In this document: positions 1-9,509 of the stretch, in pieces
Layout of the letters: each line of letters opens with the position of its first letter
Numbering within the stretch: position 1 is the first letter of the stretch
NCBI GenBank assembly: GCA_964291275.2
Contig: OZ219800.1
Coordinates: 62,001-126,000, forward strand
Direction: 5' to 3'
Length of the DNA: 64,000 nucleotides
From: Bin80 sp964291275
GTDB taxonomy: Bacteria; Bacteroidota; Rhodothermia; Rhodothermales; Bin80
Notes under the pieces: generated by a model
What the model saw: only the letters and a program-made list of their open reading frames with translations
Told to the model about the DNA's origin: nothing
Database searches by the model: none
Program-made: the position numbers and the translations under genes

Positions 1-1
1 C

Positions 2-736
2 TCAGATTCTCAAACGGGTACGGTGCTGTTTGTCAAGGAAAAGCGCACCCATGCGAGTCTGGATGCTTATTATGAAGGCTGTTCTACTGAGCAACTGGAA
101 GCGATTGAAAGTGTGAGCATGGATATGTGGCCTGCCTATATCAAGTCCACGAAAAAACATGTTCCAGATGCGGCATCCAAGATTGCATTTGATCGTTTTC
201 ATGTGGCGAAAAAGATTGGAGGGGCGGTGGATAAAGTCCGTCGGCAGGAGAACCGAGAATTGCGGAAAGCGGGCATTGATGATCTCACCGGGACCAAGTA
301 TGACTGGCTGACCAACAAACAGAATATGTCGGTCCGCCAAAAGAAGCGATTCAAGGCGTTAAAGGATAGTTCGTTGAAAACGGCCCGTGCCTGGGCCATC
401 AAAGAATTGTCCCAGAAATTGTGGCACTATAAGAGCCGAACCTGGGCACGCAAAGCTTGGGAAAAATGGTTGTCCTGGGCCTCACGTTGCCGGCTTGAAG
501 ACATGGTTAAAGTTGCCAAGACGGTCAGAAAACACCTTTGGGGAATTCTCAATGCGATCATTCTCAAAGCCAGCAATGGGCCAGCAGAAAGCATCAACAG
601 TCGAATCAAAACGATCAAAGTCCGTTGCCGCGGATTTCGAAATACCAAGCGGTTAGCAAATGCAATCTACTTCTATCTCGGTGGACTGGATCTATATCCA
701 GATGCTGTCTCAAAAACAAGGGTTTCACTAAATTAG
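2..736 (+). CDS. ISL3-family transposase, 5' end outside the window
   Basis: This is the C-terminal part of a DDE transposase of the ISL3 type (DDE_Tnp_ISL3 fold). The frame is open from the left edge, so the start codon lies outside the window; an in-frame GTG at 23 should not be taken as the start. Features seen include the segment with SMDMWPAYIK, which holds a catalytic Asp, then AFDRFHVAKK with the second Asp, and GPAESINSRIKTIK with the catalytic Glu, all in the usual ISL3 order. The C-terminal YFYLGGLDLYP is also typical. The stop codon TAG (734-736) shares its last two bases with the left end of IS copy A, but the same stop is restored if that IS and one target duplication are removed, so the IS did not truncate the protein. 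The terminal repeats of this ISL3 element were not identified. Confidence 0.85.
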   Translation, partial: SDSQTGTVLFVKEKRTHASLDAYYEGCSTEQLEAIESVSMDMWPAYIKSTKKHVPDAASKIAFDRFHVAKKIGGAVDKVRRQENRELRKAGIDDLTGTKYDWLTNKQNMSVRQKKRFKALKDSSLKTARAWAIKELSQKLWHYKSRTWARKAWEKWLSWASRCRLEDMVKVAKTVRKHLWGILNAIILKASNGPAESINSRIKTIKVRCRGFRNTKRLANAIYFYLGGLDLYPDAVSKTRVSLN

Positions 737-2646
737 TGCTTGTCAGAGAATAGGTCATTTTCGCGATTCTTGCTATACTCATAACAATCTGGGCCCATAA
801 TTGTGGCGTCGTTGGTGGAGTTTCGGGGGAATCAGGTGCCTTTCGGCTTGCTGAATGGTCACTGGAAGACATTTTTTGCTCTCCGATGCAGCTGGGACGC
901 GACCATGCGTGCCAACCCGACGTATGTCTGCCTTTCCGCTTATGGCGGAGCCTGTCCAAATTCCTTCGGTAGGATCACAGCGGCGCTACGCCGCTCGTTT
1001 TCGGGCCCGATGCCAGCGCTTGAGCCGCTCTTCTTTCCGCTTCAACTGCAAGCCAAGACGATGTACGTTGGCCGCGACCACAGAGAGCGCTACCGTGCGA
1101 CCAAACCCCTCCTTACCATGCGTACGCACCAAGTCCAGTCCGCGCTGGTTCAAATTGTTGATCGCGGATTCTACCGCCGGATGCTGACGACGACCCTCCA
1201 CAAAGTCCGGAGCGGATGCGCGCTCCTTGTCCGCATGACTTAAACGCCCCCGCTTCGGCATAATCACCAGTTCCAACATTTGCTCCAATGCGCGCCGGTT
1301 GTGTTCCGATGAATACCCCGTATCCATGCTGCACGAAGTCAGGGACGGGTACAGTGTCTTGGCCTCCCGTAAAAAATCCACGATCATTGACGAATCGACC
1401 CCCTCGTAGAGCACCTGGTAGTAAAGAATGTACCGATGCTGGTCCTCCAAGACGCAGACCGGGAGGCCCAACTCCGCCTGTACCCCCGCCTTACCTTTGC
1501 TGATCCAACGCGTATGCGGCTCGTGAACCGAGAAAATCTTCTCCGAATGCGGAATCTTTTCGCCCCTGAGCAACCGCCGATCCACCTGATCGATCAGTTT
1601 CAAGCTGCATTCCAGGTAATGTAGCCCCTTATCACTGCAATCTGCCCCCAACCTCCGCTGCGAAGCCAACGCCTTCTTCACCAGCTTTCTGCAGTGGCAC
1701 AGGTATTTGCGCACCCGATCACGACGACGCCAGCCCCGTGACCTGCGTACCCCTTGAAACAAACGATCAAGCCGCTTTTCCCAATCCGACGCCTTGCGCC
1801 AGCCCGGCAGGCCGTGCGAACGGCTCATACGTGCCGACTCCCGAAGCAAACAACCCACCGCATCCCTTAGCAGATTCACATCCGTAGGCCAATGAACATG
1901 CGTCTTCGTCACCGCTGAATCTACCCTGCAACGTAACCCTTCCTCCTGGGCCTTCTTCGTAAGTTCTGCGTGCCCATGTTCCACCACAACCTTGTTGATC
2001 TTGCCCAGTAACTCCTCCGATAACAAACTCACATTGTCCAGAATCGTCTGTACATGGTATTCCGGTTCCGATCCCTCGCGCCAACCACCATGCCCAAGCA
2101 TCTGGCGCAGGAGCTTGTCGTTGTTCGCCATATGCGTCAGTCGATCATAATCGCAATTCAGGGCCTGCTTCAGCATCCCCAGAACGAAAATCCTCCACAG
2201 ATCCATCCCCCGGCGCCCCAATTTGTGACTGACTCCCGAAGCCACACCCCCTTCCAAAAGCTCGAAAATCTTCGCTCGCGTCTTTGCATTCTTGTATATC
2301 GAACGCAAACCACGCAATACCGCCGGAATGTCATCCCGGCTTCGGGGGGCAAGCTCAATCTCTTCAATCGGAACCTGCCCAAACGCGCGTTGGGCTTCCA
2401 TTACTACACGCATGGCAACAAAGGGGCGAATGTACACGCTTAAACGCCCAAATCAGACCTCTTACCCCAAAATTGCCGCCAGATTCGCAAATTCATTCAT
2501 CCTCCTGCGATGACCACGCCTATGCGATGAGAACCCCAAATACAGGCTAAATCCTGACCAAATCCACCAAAAATGACCAAATCTGCTCCCAAATACCCGA
2601 ATTCATCGTATAATCCCACAACCAAAATCATTTTCTGGCAAGCACT
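735..2646 (-). mobile_element. Insertion sequence copy A (ISNCY-like), 1912 bp
   Basis: The element starts with AGTGCTTGTCAGAGAATAGG and ends with the inverse of AGTGCTTGCCAGAAAATG, so the outer 8 bp of the terminal repeats are identical and the rest is similar. It is flanked by a perfect 5-bp direct repeat AAATT (730-734 and 2647-2651). It has one transposase gene, on the reverse strand. Copies B (21334-23239), C (33532-37337, enlarged by an intron) and D (54070-55975) share the same ends. Without its intron copy C has the same length as A, whereas B and D are 1906 bp. Copies A and C therefore form one subtype and B and D another. Confidence 0.93.
986..2437 (-). CDS. DDE transposase of IS copy A (ISNCY-like)
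   Basis: A 483-residue transposase that mobilises copy A. The N-terminal third contains a conserved RSRDDIP segment and MDLWRIFVLGMLK followed by a motif of the form NxxLRQMLGHG, typical of ISNCY/ISDol1-like transposases. The DDE catalytic residues are probably the Asp in RCRVDSAVTKTHVHWPTD, the Asp in CSMDTGYSSEHN and the Glu in HPAVESAINNLNQRG. The start chosen is a GTG at 2437 (MYIRPFVAMRVV); an ATG eight codons downstream is an alternative. Compared with copies B and D it has two extra residues (Pro-Glu) after WREGSE. The frame is intact, so this copy may be active. Family assignment at the ISNCY versus IS1182/IS5 level is from motif memory and is less certain than the DDE call. Confidence 0.9.
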   Translation of the reverse strand: MYIRPFVAMRVVMEAQRAFGQVPIEEIELAPRSRDDIPAVLRGLRSIYKNAKTRAKIFELLEGGVASGVSHKLGRRGMDLWRIFVLGMLKQALNCDYDRLTHMANNDKLLRQMLGHGGWREGSEPEYHVQTILDNVSLLSEELLGKINKVVVEHGHAELTKKAQEEGLRCRVDSAVTKTHVHWPTDVNLLRDAVGCLLRESARMSRSHGLPGWRKASDWEKRLDRLFQGVRRSRGWRRRDRVRKYLCHCRKLVKKALASQRRLGADCSDKGLHYLECSLKLIDQVDRRLLRGEKIPHSEKIFSVHEPHTRWISKGKAGVQAELGLPVCVLEDQHRYILYYQVLYEGVDSSMIVDFLREAKTLYPSLTSCSMDTGYSSEHNRRALEQMLELVIMPKRGRLSHADKERASAPDFVEGRRQHPAVESAINNLNQRGLDLVRTHGKEGFGRTVALSVVAANVHRLGLQLKRKEERLKRWHRARKRAA

Positions 2647-2680
2647 AAATTAGTTGAAGCCCCAACTAAGTTGATATCTC

Positions 2681-3313
2681 ATGTGCGGACGGATAGCACA
2701 AGCCCACAGACCTGAAGATCTCGTAGAGTTGCTGGATGCCCAAATAGGTATTGAGGAGTTTATGGATATTAGGCCCTCGTTCAATGTACCTCCGAGCAGC
2801 AGGATTATCGCACTATGCCTAAGTGAATATGGTGACGAAATATGGACTACACTGGAATGGGGGATGATGCCCTTATGGTCGCGAATTAAGCGCCCCGTGA
2901 TCAATGCACGGATGGAGACAGTTGGGCGTAAACCAATGTTCAGGGATTCATTCTCAAAACGCCGTTGCGTGATTCCTGCAACAGCATACTACGAATGGTT
3001 CTCTTCTCCCGTAGGGAAACAGCCCTATTGTGTCCGACTTGAGAATGACCGCCCACTTTTGCTTGCTGGACTATATCTCGACAACCAATGCGTAATTCTA
3101 ACACGTCCGGCGCAGGAAGACATTGCGTTCATTCACAATCGCATGCCGGTTGTTTTGGACTTCGAAATGATTGGAGCGTATCTAAACACATTGGAGTCCG
3201 CTTTTGACTTAATTGAGTTGCGCAGTGATATCAGATTGCGGACTTATCCGGTAACTAGAAAGATGGGATATCCCCGGTATAACAGCCCCGCTTGTCTTCA
3301 TCCGATCACGTAG
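2681..3313 (+). CDS. SRAP (SOS response-associated peptidase) family protein, YedK/HMCES-like
   Basis: A 210-residue SRAP-domain protein. The family forms a thiazolidine DNA-protein crosslink with abasic sites in single-stranded DNA, shielding them during replication. The key residues are all visible: Cys2 (MCGR, which becomes N-terminal after Met removal), Asn35 in SFNVPP, Glu105 in YYEW and His152 in IHNRMP. NARMET near residue 75 and GLY near 130 are also standard. The length is that of a minimal SRAP domain, and the C-terminus lacks extra domains. The gene starts 34 bp after the end of IS copy A, so its promoter may have been altered or supplied by the IS. The next gene follows after 22 bp, and both may be transcribed together. 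Confidence 0.93.
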   Translation: MCGRIAQAHRPEDLVELLDAQIGIEEFMDIRPSFNVPPSSRIIALCLSEYGDEIWTTLEWGMMPLWSRIKRPVINARMETVGRKPMFRDSFSKRRCVIPATAYYEWFSSPVGKQPYCVRLENDRPLLLAGLYLDNQCVILTRPAQEDIAFIHNRMPVVLDFEMIGAYLNTLESAFDLIELRSDIRLRTYPVTRKMGYPRYNSPACLHPIT

Positions 3314-3335
3314 AAGTCAGTTCAGCTCTTGGATT

Positions 3336-4400
3336 ATGCCGGTAGACCATCTAATTCGGGAAATACTACGTTCCAAGGATGCAACGGGTGTGATCATTAG
3401 CCATTTACCGCATATTAGATGGATCTGTGGATTTACGGGATCCATTGGTCTTCTAATCGCTCGCGAAAATAAGCTCCATTTACTGACTAACAGCATATAT
3501 GAAACTCAGGCAGCCTTGGAAGTGCGTGGGGCAGAGGTTCATATAGGATCGTATCCTATGGCTAAATTTGTCAAGGAGGAGGGCTTGGTCAATTCGGCAG
3601 ACAGGTTGATTATTCAACCAGAACACCTGATTGTGGCAGAACTTACTCGCTGGGAAACCGCTATGCCCGGGATATCACTCATTCCCGTTGAGAATTTATT
3701 GAACAAGGATGTTGCAATAAAATCGGAAATAGCTATTGCCGGTATGCGCCGAGCACAGGCTGTTTCCGATGCTGTATTTGAGGAAATACTTCAATACATC
3801 AAACCGGGTATTCATGAAAACGAGTTAGCAGCGAGGATCAATTATCATCATTTGATGCTCGGTGCCTCAACGATGGCATTCGATACAATTGTCGCTTCTG
3901 GCCCGAACAGTGCATTGCCACATGCTCGCCCAAGCGACCGAAAATTGCAGTCTGGAGAGCCATTATTATTGGATTTTGGGTGTATGGTTGATGGGTTTGC
4001 TTCGGACATGACACGTACTGTCCATTTGGGAGAACCAGACGAAAAATTCATTAAAGCATATGGGGCAGTCAAGATGGCTCAGGAGCAGGCAATATCGTTG
4101 GCCTCTGCTGGTATCGAAATATCCGCGGTTTCCCAAGCTGCCCAAGATAGCCTCGAAGAGTTCGGGTTCAATGAGTTTTTTATTCATAGTGTAGGCCATG
4201 GAATAGGCTTTGAGGTTCACGAGTGGCCACGTATATCGTCCGAGTCATCTGCAATTTTACTCAAAGATTACACGGTAACAATAGAGCCGGGCGTCTATTT
4301 TCCGGGTGAGTTTGGAATCAGGATTGAGGATACTATTCTGATTGATTCCGATACTTGTGAACGTTTATCCGCAATTGGGCGAGACCTGCTGGTTATCTGA
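3336..4400 (+). CDS. M24 metallopeptidase, Xaa-Pro aminopeptidase-like
   Basis: A 354-residue protein with the two-domain layout of prolidase and aminopeptidase P: a creatinase-N-type domain (about 1-125) and a pita-bread M24 catalytic domain (about 130-354). The five expected metal ligands are present: Asp in LLLDFGC (about 213), Asp in SDMTRT (about 224), His in GHGIG (about 287), Glu in IEPGVY (about 316) and Glu in RIEDT (about 330). It probably cleaves N-terminal residues ahead of proline, in the cytoplasm since no signal peptide is seen. Its TGA overlaps the ATG of the next gene by one base, so translation of the two is likely coupled although their functions look unrelated. Whether it is an aminopeptidase or a dipeptidase cannot be settled from sequence alone. 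Confidence 0.9.
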   Translation: MPVDHLIREILRSKDATGVIISHLPHIRWICGFTGSIGLLIARENKLHLLTNSIYETQAALEVRGAEVHIGSYPMAKFVKEEGLVNSADRLIIQPEHLIVAELTRWETAMPGISLIPVENLLNKDVAIKSEIAIAGMRRAQAVSDAVFEEILQYIKPGIHENELAARINYHHLMLGASTMAFDTIVASGPNSALPHARPSDRKLQSGEPLLLDFGCMVDGFASDMTRTVHLGEPDEKFIKAYGAVKMAQEQAISLASAGIEISAVSQAAQDSLEEFGFNEFFIHSVGHGIGFEVHEWPRISSESSAILLKDYTVTIEPGVYFPGEFGIRIEDTILIDSDTCERLSAIGRDLLVI

Positions 4401-5671
4401 TGAAGCATGTGCTGGTCGTAGCATACTATTTTCCTCCACTTGGACTCAGTGGTGTTCAGCGGATTGCAGGATTTGTGCGTCACCTACCCGACTATGGATG
4501 GCAGCCGACCGTACTCACTGCAAAGCCAGCGGGATATTTTGCACATGACAACTCACTTTGGGCGCCTATTCAAGAAGCAGGGATTCGTGTAGTACAGACG
4601 CGAAGTCTCGATCCAACACGCCTTTTTCGAGCAGGCAGTACAGTAAAACTTCCTCGAGAATCGAAAAGGCGAGTGCTGGCTTCAATCAGTAACTGGGTTT
4701 TTGTCCCCGACAACAAACTAGGCTGGATGCCTTTTGCAGTCAAGGCCGGTTTACGAGAAGCCTCGATTCAATCTTTCAGGGCAATTTTTTCTAGTGCACC
4801 TCCCTATACCGGACACTTGGTAGGCGGAAAAATCTCTCAACGGTTAAGGTTGCCCCTGATTATTGATTTTCGTGATGATTGGGTGGGTAATCCAAGACAC
4901 ATCTATCCAACAACTTTGCATCGGCAGATTCACATTCGGCAGGAGCGGCAAGTTCTCCAGCAGGCATCTGTAGTTACTACGATTAACCGTCCGATTCTAG
5001 ATGGTTTGCAAACCAGACACAAACCTCTTAGAATTCCTGGACACGTTATTCCCCATGGATATGAAGAACATAGTCCTCCATCAGTAACGCAAGCTAATCA
5101 TGGAGGTCGGCTTCGACTTGTCTATACTGGTGTGTTTTATGATGCTCAGACCCCCGAATATTTTTTACGTGGTTTAGGAGAGTTCTTAACTCAATATCCT
5201 GAAATGCGTAACCAGGTTTCAGCAATCTTTGCGGGCTTGGTTCCGGCTGATTTTGATCGCCTTGTGCGGAGCTTGAAGCTTGAACAGGTGGTTCAATACG
5301 TAGGATATGTGGAGCACAGTAGAGTAGTTGCTATACAACAGAAAGCAGACATATTATGGATGACAATTGGCAGTCGACCTGGTGCATCACAGATTTCGAC
5401 TGGTAAATTATTTGAGTATATGGGAACTAGGAAGCCGATATTGGCACTTGTACCACCGGGGACTGCACGCGACACATTGCACCGTTACAGAGCAGCTTAC
5501 ATAGTTTCTCCTGAAAATGTAAATCAGGTCACGCAAGCACTGAGTCGGATAAGAGATGATTGGCGTAATCAATGTTTTCCGAGGCCCGATGAAGCATTCG
5601 TGTCCATGTATAGCCGCGAGCATCTTACACAGAAATTGTCTGATGTGTTTAATACCATAGTTCAAGCATAA
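4400..5671 (+). CDS. Glycosyltransferase, GT4-like (GT-B fold)
   Basis: A 423-residue putative glycosyltransferase. The start VLVVAYYFPPLGLSGVQR is the classic N-terminus of GT4 enzymes that act on cell-surface glycans: a glycine-rich loop after the first beta strand. The C-terminal half has the second Rossmann domain, with GRLRLVYTGVFYD and the nucleotide-sugar binding region around STGKLFEYMGTRKPILALVPP, where the Glu is the usual donor-binding acid. No signal peptide or membrane segment is evident, so it is probably cytoplasmic and peripheral. It may build exopolysaccharide or lipopolysaccharide; the donor and acceptor cannot be told. It overlaps the M24 peptidase gene by one base, and the downstream kinase-like gene follows after 29 bp. 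Confidence 0.85.
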   Translation: MKHVLVVAYYFPPLGLSGVQRIAGFVRHLPDYGWQPTVLTAKPAGYFAHDNSLWAPIQEAGIRVVQTRSLDPTRLFRAGSTVKLPRESKRRVLASISNWVFVPDNKLGWMPFAVKAGLREASIQSFRAIFSSAPPYTGHLVGGKISQRLRLPLIIDFRDDWVGNPRHIYPTTLHRQIHIRQERQVLQQASVVTTINRPILDGLQTRHKPLRIPGHVIPHGYEEHSPPSVTQANHGGRLRLVYTGVFYDAQTPEYFLRGLGEFLTQYPEMRNQVSAIFAGLVPADFDRLVRSLKLEQVVQYVGYVEHSRVVAIQQKADILWMTIGSRPGASQISTGKLFEYMGTRKPILALVPPGTARDTLHRYRAAYIVSPENVNQVTQALSRIRDDWRNQCFPRPDEAFVSMYSREHLTQKLSDVFNTIVQA

Positions 5672-5700
5672 GCCAAAACCAAACTGGAAACAGAGTCACA

Positions 5701-6108
5701 ATGTCTCAGAAAAGACTTGATCTGGAGTTAGGATCCACTTTCGAGGAGCTGGATTGCGCGGTGGAAGCCTTGCAGGATTTTATACCAACCTTGGAGCTGG
5801 ATGACGATTTATCCTACAGGGTTATACTCCTTGCGAGTGAAGCCTTGACGAATGCCATGGAGCATGGTAACCAGTGGGATGAGGACAAGGATGGAACCCT
5901 TAGCTTGGTTAAGGATGGAAATCGAATCGACTTAGTCGTAACCGATGAAGGCGACGGTATCCATTGGACTCGACGTGACCCTCTGACAGAATTTAATCGA
6001 TTAGCGGATCATGGTCGAGGGCAATATTTCATGCGCACGATGGCTGACGAGATTCACGTTGAGAAAAACGGCTGCAGGCTACGCTTGGTATTCTATTGCC
6101 AAACGTAG
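5701..6108 (+). CDS. RsbW-like anti-sigma factor / serine-protein kinase (HATPase_c)
   Basis: A 135-residue single-domain GHKL ATPase of the HATPase_c_2 type, as in RsbW and SpoIIAB. The N-box is SEALTNAMEHGN (about 56-67), the G1 box is DEGDGI (about 80-85) and the G2 region is GRGQYFMR near 104. Such proteins bind a sigma factor or phosphorylate an STAS-domain antagonist; no sigma factor or STAS partner is encoded next to it, so its target must lie elsewhere. The ATG at 5701 is preceded by AAACTGGAAACAGAG, a modest ribosome binding site. Its stop codon sits inside the right arm of the stem-loop at 6071-6116, which probably ends transcription. Confidence 0.88.
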   Translation: MSQKRLDLELGSTFEELDCAVEALQDFIPTLELDDDLSYRVILLASEALTNAMEHGNQWDEDKDGTLSLVKDGNRIDLVVTDEGDGIHWTRRDPLTEFNRLADHGRGQYFMRTMADEIHVEKNGCRLRLVFYCQT

Positions 6109-6116
6109 CCTGCAGC
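6071..6116. terminator. Bidirectional stem-loop between convergent genes
   Basis: Arms 6071-6088 and 6099-6116 form an 18-bp stem with a single mismatch around a 10-base loop; the outer 13 bp are perfect (GCTGCAGGCTACG with its complement). It lies exactly where the RsbW-like gene (stop at 6106-6108) meets the T9SS gene, whose stop is at 6147. There is no strong T-run, so it could act as a rho-independent-like barrier, an mRNA 3'-end stabiliser or a block to read-through in both directions. The left arm encodes residues near the end of the kinase. Confidence 0.7.
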
Positions 6117-6146
6117 ATGTGTATCGGGGAGTTAATGCTAAGGACT

Positions 6147-9100
6147 TTATTTCACAAGTACCATCGCTTTTGCGCCGATCAGCTTACCATCCGCTTCCAT
6201 CCGGTAGATATACTGTCCGCTACTCATAGCCGAAGCATCCCATTGAATTCGGTGAGTGCCTCTTGAATAGGGTTGATCCGTCAGTGTTGCAACCTTACGG
6301 CCCAGTACATCGAACACAGTTACACGAATATGACTATCCGCCGCGATCTTGAAGCCAATAGTTGTACTAGGGTTAAATGGATTGGGGTAATTGCTGAGCA
6401 GTTCAAACGAGGTCGGTAGCTCGGCCGCAGCTTCTTCTGCGGCGGTTTGCACCTGTGTAATATCAAGTGACCAGACGCCACGTCCATGTGTGGCAAGAAC
6501 TACTTCACCATCGACAATGCGAATACGCCAAACACTTACAGCGGGGAGTCCATTATCAGCGTAAGCCCAGGTCTGGCCATGATCACGGGATTCAAAGATA
6601 CCCACATCGGTGCCAGCCCAAATAATCCGCGGCGTATCAGGGAAGACTTCGATGTCCCAAACTCTAGCATTGGGGAATCCATTGCTGCTCTGGCAGCCAT
6701 CAGTTCCAACGAATCCTGAAAGGTCCTCCCAAGTGTTTCCCATATCCTCCGTTCGTAACACTTTGGGCCTGCATGAAACTGAAAATGTCACGTAAGCAGT
6801 GGCACGACTAAACGGATGCGTGGCTAAGCCTGAAATCACGCTTGTCGGTGCAAAACTTGGTGAATTAACCGGTCGCAGTACTACTGGATTCTGCACGTCT
6901 TCTCCTCGGCGGGGATTTAAAGCATTCTCGGATACGTGGAGTACAGTACCATTAGTATTCCTCATTCTATATCCTGCCCAGACCACTGAGGGATCGGCCA
7001 GAGAAACACGTACCTTACCACTAAAGGTCCGAGTCCCCTGAATTCCTCCCCAAGCATCGGCGTTGCTTGCTGGGATCGCATGCCAGGATGCACCAAAATC
7101 GAGAGATCGAAGTAGTCCTCCATCTGCACTTGGCGTTATGCTAAATACGGTAGCTCCCGATTCAGGAGTCCATCCAATGGACGAGAGGAACTGCCCGGGC
7201 CAGTCCCCTATGTTGCCTGCTGGGTTCCAATTAGTGCCGCCATCAATTGATCGCCAGATATTATTAAACTGAATCGAGCCCATAAGTGAATCTGCTCCCT
7301 TCCAAACAACATCGAATCCGTCCCCGCCCAGCATATCCCGCCATCCACGCCGGCTATTAGCATTATTGTAGGAGGCCCAAGTACCATTATCTTGCGTACC
7401 ACCTAAATACATGGGGAATCCCGGACGCTTGGTTGCGTCATAAAACTGAGATGTATTGTATCCTGGGTATGTGTCTCCTTCTGCCCAGGTTTCGCCGCCG
7501 TTACGTGAATAGGCGAAACCACCGTCATTTCCATTCAGGATATGAAATTCATTACTGCTTTCATCAATGGGTACAACGGTAAGATTGTGGTGATCCACAT
7601 GAACATTACCATTTTCCCAAAGGGTTGTATTTCGGTACTCTCCTTTCATTGAGCCAAAATCAATTTCCAGAGTACCTGGGGTTGGCGAGTTTGGATCCCA
7701 TAAGACTTCATCCCCCCCGGCTAGGGTTGGCCATAAAAAATACATAAGACCGCTGCTGAATCCTCCGCCTGTCATGTAGTCGGGCATGGGGGCATTGGCA
7801 TTGTAAGCATATTTCGAGATGAATATGTATTCCCGGCTATGTGTATTCCCTGGGCCCTCTGTATTTGTAGGAATCAAGTCCCATGCACCATCATTCGCCT
7901 GATCTCTGAACGAGACCATCAATTGACGGTTATTGTCGGTATCCCAAACCTGAAAGGGTACCTCTACGTAATCTTGGTACATGTAATCCGCAAATGCAAT
8001 TCCCGCACCGCCATCCCCTGCGGTTCCCCCGTTTGCCGGCACTGAGAATCGGTGAGCAAATTGAGTGAGGTTTGGACCAAATCGGATTTCTACAGAGGTC
8101 ATTTCGTCCTCGGTAATATTTGTTACCTCGGGATCAGAATAGCCCACATCTATTGTACCACCCACATGATTTGCACCAAAGTTGACTAGATTCAGGAAAC
8201 TACTTACGTTATTTGCAAAACGTCCGACTACTCCTACGCGAAATGTTTCATCTCCCTCGACCCATGTTTTCCAACGGATGACACCGCCGAGATAAGCAGT
8301 ATCCGGCGAAAAGGGATGAACTGTAATCGTTTGGTCATACCAACCCTGTTCACCTAGGAAGCCTTGGGCAAATATATCAACGTTCTCCGAATTTTCGACA
8401 AAATTCCAAGACTCGCCAGCATCTAGGGAGCGATAAATATCCGGTATAGGATCACCAAAGAGGGTAATTCTTTCTCCGGAACCGTCAACTGAAGCCCAGA
8501 CCACCTCTGGATGAGATTGTGAAATCGCCAATTCAATGCGCTCCCCTCCGTGAATCAATGTCGACAATGAATGCACCCAAGTTTTTCCTCCATCGGTTGA
8601 ACGTAATATCCCCGAGCCATTCACTGCTGCAAACTGCACATCAAAGTTGTCTGGTTTTGCCCGCAAATCCTGAATTTTACTGTTTCTACCTAAAACCTTT
8701 GAGAATGATTGTCCACCGTTTTCTGAGCGAAAGATGCTCGTATTTGTCGCTGCTACAACAACATCTGGATTGTTAGGATCTACGGCTATGCGATTTATGA
8801 AAGTCCAGTCAGTGTTGTTGGTCGTCGAGGTCAAATGAGTCCAAGTGTCCCCCCCGTCGGTCGTTTTGAACATACCGACGCCGGAGGAAGCATCAATGTT
8901 CCCAAATCCTTCACCAGTTCCAACATATATAACATTGGGGTGGTTGACGGATGCTCCTGCCATAGCAGAAACAGCGAGGCTGGGAAGATGATCAGTAAGT
9001 GGAGTCCACTCAATCACCGTCTGATCAAATGTATCAATGTATCGACGCGCCTTCCATACACCGCCTCCCACGGCTCCAACGAACCACGAATTAGCGGTCG

Positions 9101-9461
9101 GATCTGTGTGATCAATCAAAATAGCACGGGTTCTTCCACCGATACGTCCAGGTCCGCGCTCTACCCATGCGAGCTCGGCAGTGCTCCCTCGCTTGGAATT
9201 GGCGACCATGGCTCTCTGGAATTCCTCCATCTTATAGCCCTGTGGATAGGGTGCATAACCCTGATCAAGACCCTCAGCTGCGGCGAAGAATTCCACAAAC
9301 TTATCTGGATGTCCAAACGGAGCTTTGAGACGTTTAGATTTCTCCGACCTAAACTCAAACTCGTCCTGAGTATCTCCGGGAAGCAAAAACGTAATTCCAA
9401 TTACGGGTACAATGAGGAGTACGGCTGCCAAGCCAATGAATCTGATTTCGCGGTAAGTCAT
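6147..9461 (-). CDS. Secreted sortilin/VPS10-like beta-propeller protein with T9SS sorting domain
   Basis: With the ATG at 9461 the protein has 1104 residues; it is chosen over the upstream ATG at 9509 because GGTGA sits just before it and MTYREIRFIGLAAVLLIVPV reads as a signal anchor or signal peptide. The body is rich in Asp-box/BNR blades, for example TTDGGDTWTHL, STDGGKTWVHS, SLDAGESWNF, SRNGGETWAEG and SRDHGQTWAYA, giving one or two propellers like VPS10/sortilin or xyloglucanase-type glycosidases. No catalytic pair can be assigned, so sugar hydrolysis is possible but unproved. The last 85 residues, starting at NYPNPFNPST and ending in GAKAMVLVK, are a type IX secretion C-terminal domain. 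The protein is therefore expected on or outside the outer membrane. Confidence 0.9.
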   Translation of the reverse strand: MTYREIRFIGLAAVLLIVPVIGITFLLPGDTQDEFEFRSEKSKRLKAPFGHPDKFVEFFAAAEGLDQGYAPYPQGYKMEEFQRAMVANSKRGSTAELAWVERGPGRIGGRTRAILIDHTDPTANSWFVGAVGGGVWKARRYIDTFDQTVIEWTPLTDHLPSLAVSAMAGASVNHPNVIYVGTGEGFGNIDASSGVGMFKTTDGGDTWTHLTSTTNNTDWTFINRIAVDPNNPDVVVAATNTSIFRSENGGQSFSKVLGRNSKIQDLRAKPDNFDVQFAAVNGSGILRSTDGGKTWVHSLSTLIHGGERIELAISQSHPEVVWASVDGSGERITLFGDPIPDIYRSLDAGESWNFVENSENVDIFAQGFLGEQGWYDQTITVHPFSPDTAYLGGVIRWKTWVEGDETFRVGVVGRFANNVSSFLNLVNFGANHVGGTIDVGYSDPEVTNITEDEMTSVEIRFGPNLTQFAHRFSVPANGGTAGDGGAGIAFADYMYQDYVEVPFQVWDTDNNRQLMVSFRDQANDGAWDLIPTNTEGPGNTHSREYIFISKYAYNANAPMPDYMTGGGFSSGLMYFLWPTLAGGDEVLWDPNSPTPGTLEIDFGSMKGEYRNTTLWENGNVHVDHHNLTVVPIDESSNEFHILNGNDGGFAYSRNGGETWAEGDTYPGYNTSQFYDATKRPGFPMYLGGTQDNGTWASYNNANSRRGWRDMLGGDGFDVVWKGADSLMGSIQFNNIWRSIDGGTNWNPAGNIGDWPGQFLSSIGWTPESGATVFSITPSADGGLLRSLDFGASWHAIPASNADAWGGIQGTRTFSGKVRVSLADPSVVWAGYRMRNTNGTVLHVSENALNPRRGEDVQNPVVLRPVNSPSFAPTSVISGLATHPFSRATAYVTFSVSCRPKVLRTEDMGNTWEDLSGFVGTDGCQSSNGFPNARVWDIEVFPDTPRIIWAGTDVGIFESRDHGQTWAYADNGLPAVSVWRIRIVDGEVVLATHGRGVWSLDITQVQTAAEEAAAELPTSFELLSNYPNPFNPSTTIGFKIAADSHIRVTVFDVLGRKVATLTDQPYSRGTHRIQWDASAMSSGQYIYRMEADGKLIGAKAMVLVK

Positions 9462-9509
9462 GTGTTCACCATTGTTTGAGATAACGATCAAAAAAGCCCA
9501 ACTCCCCAA

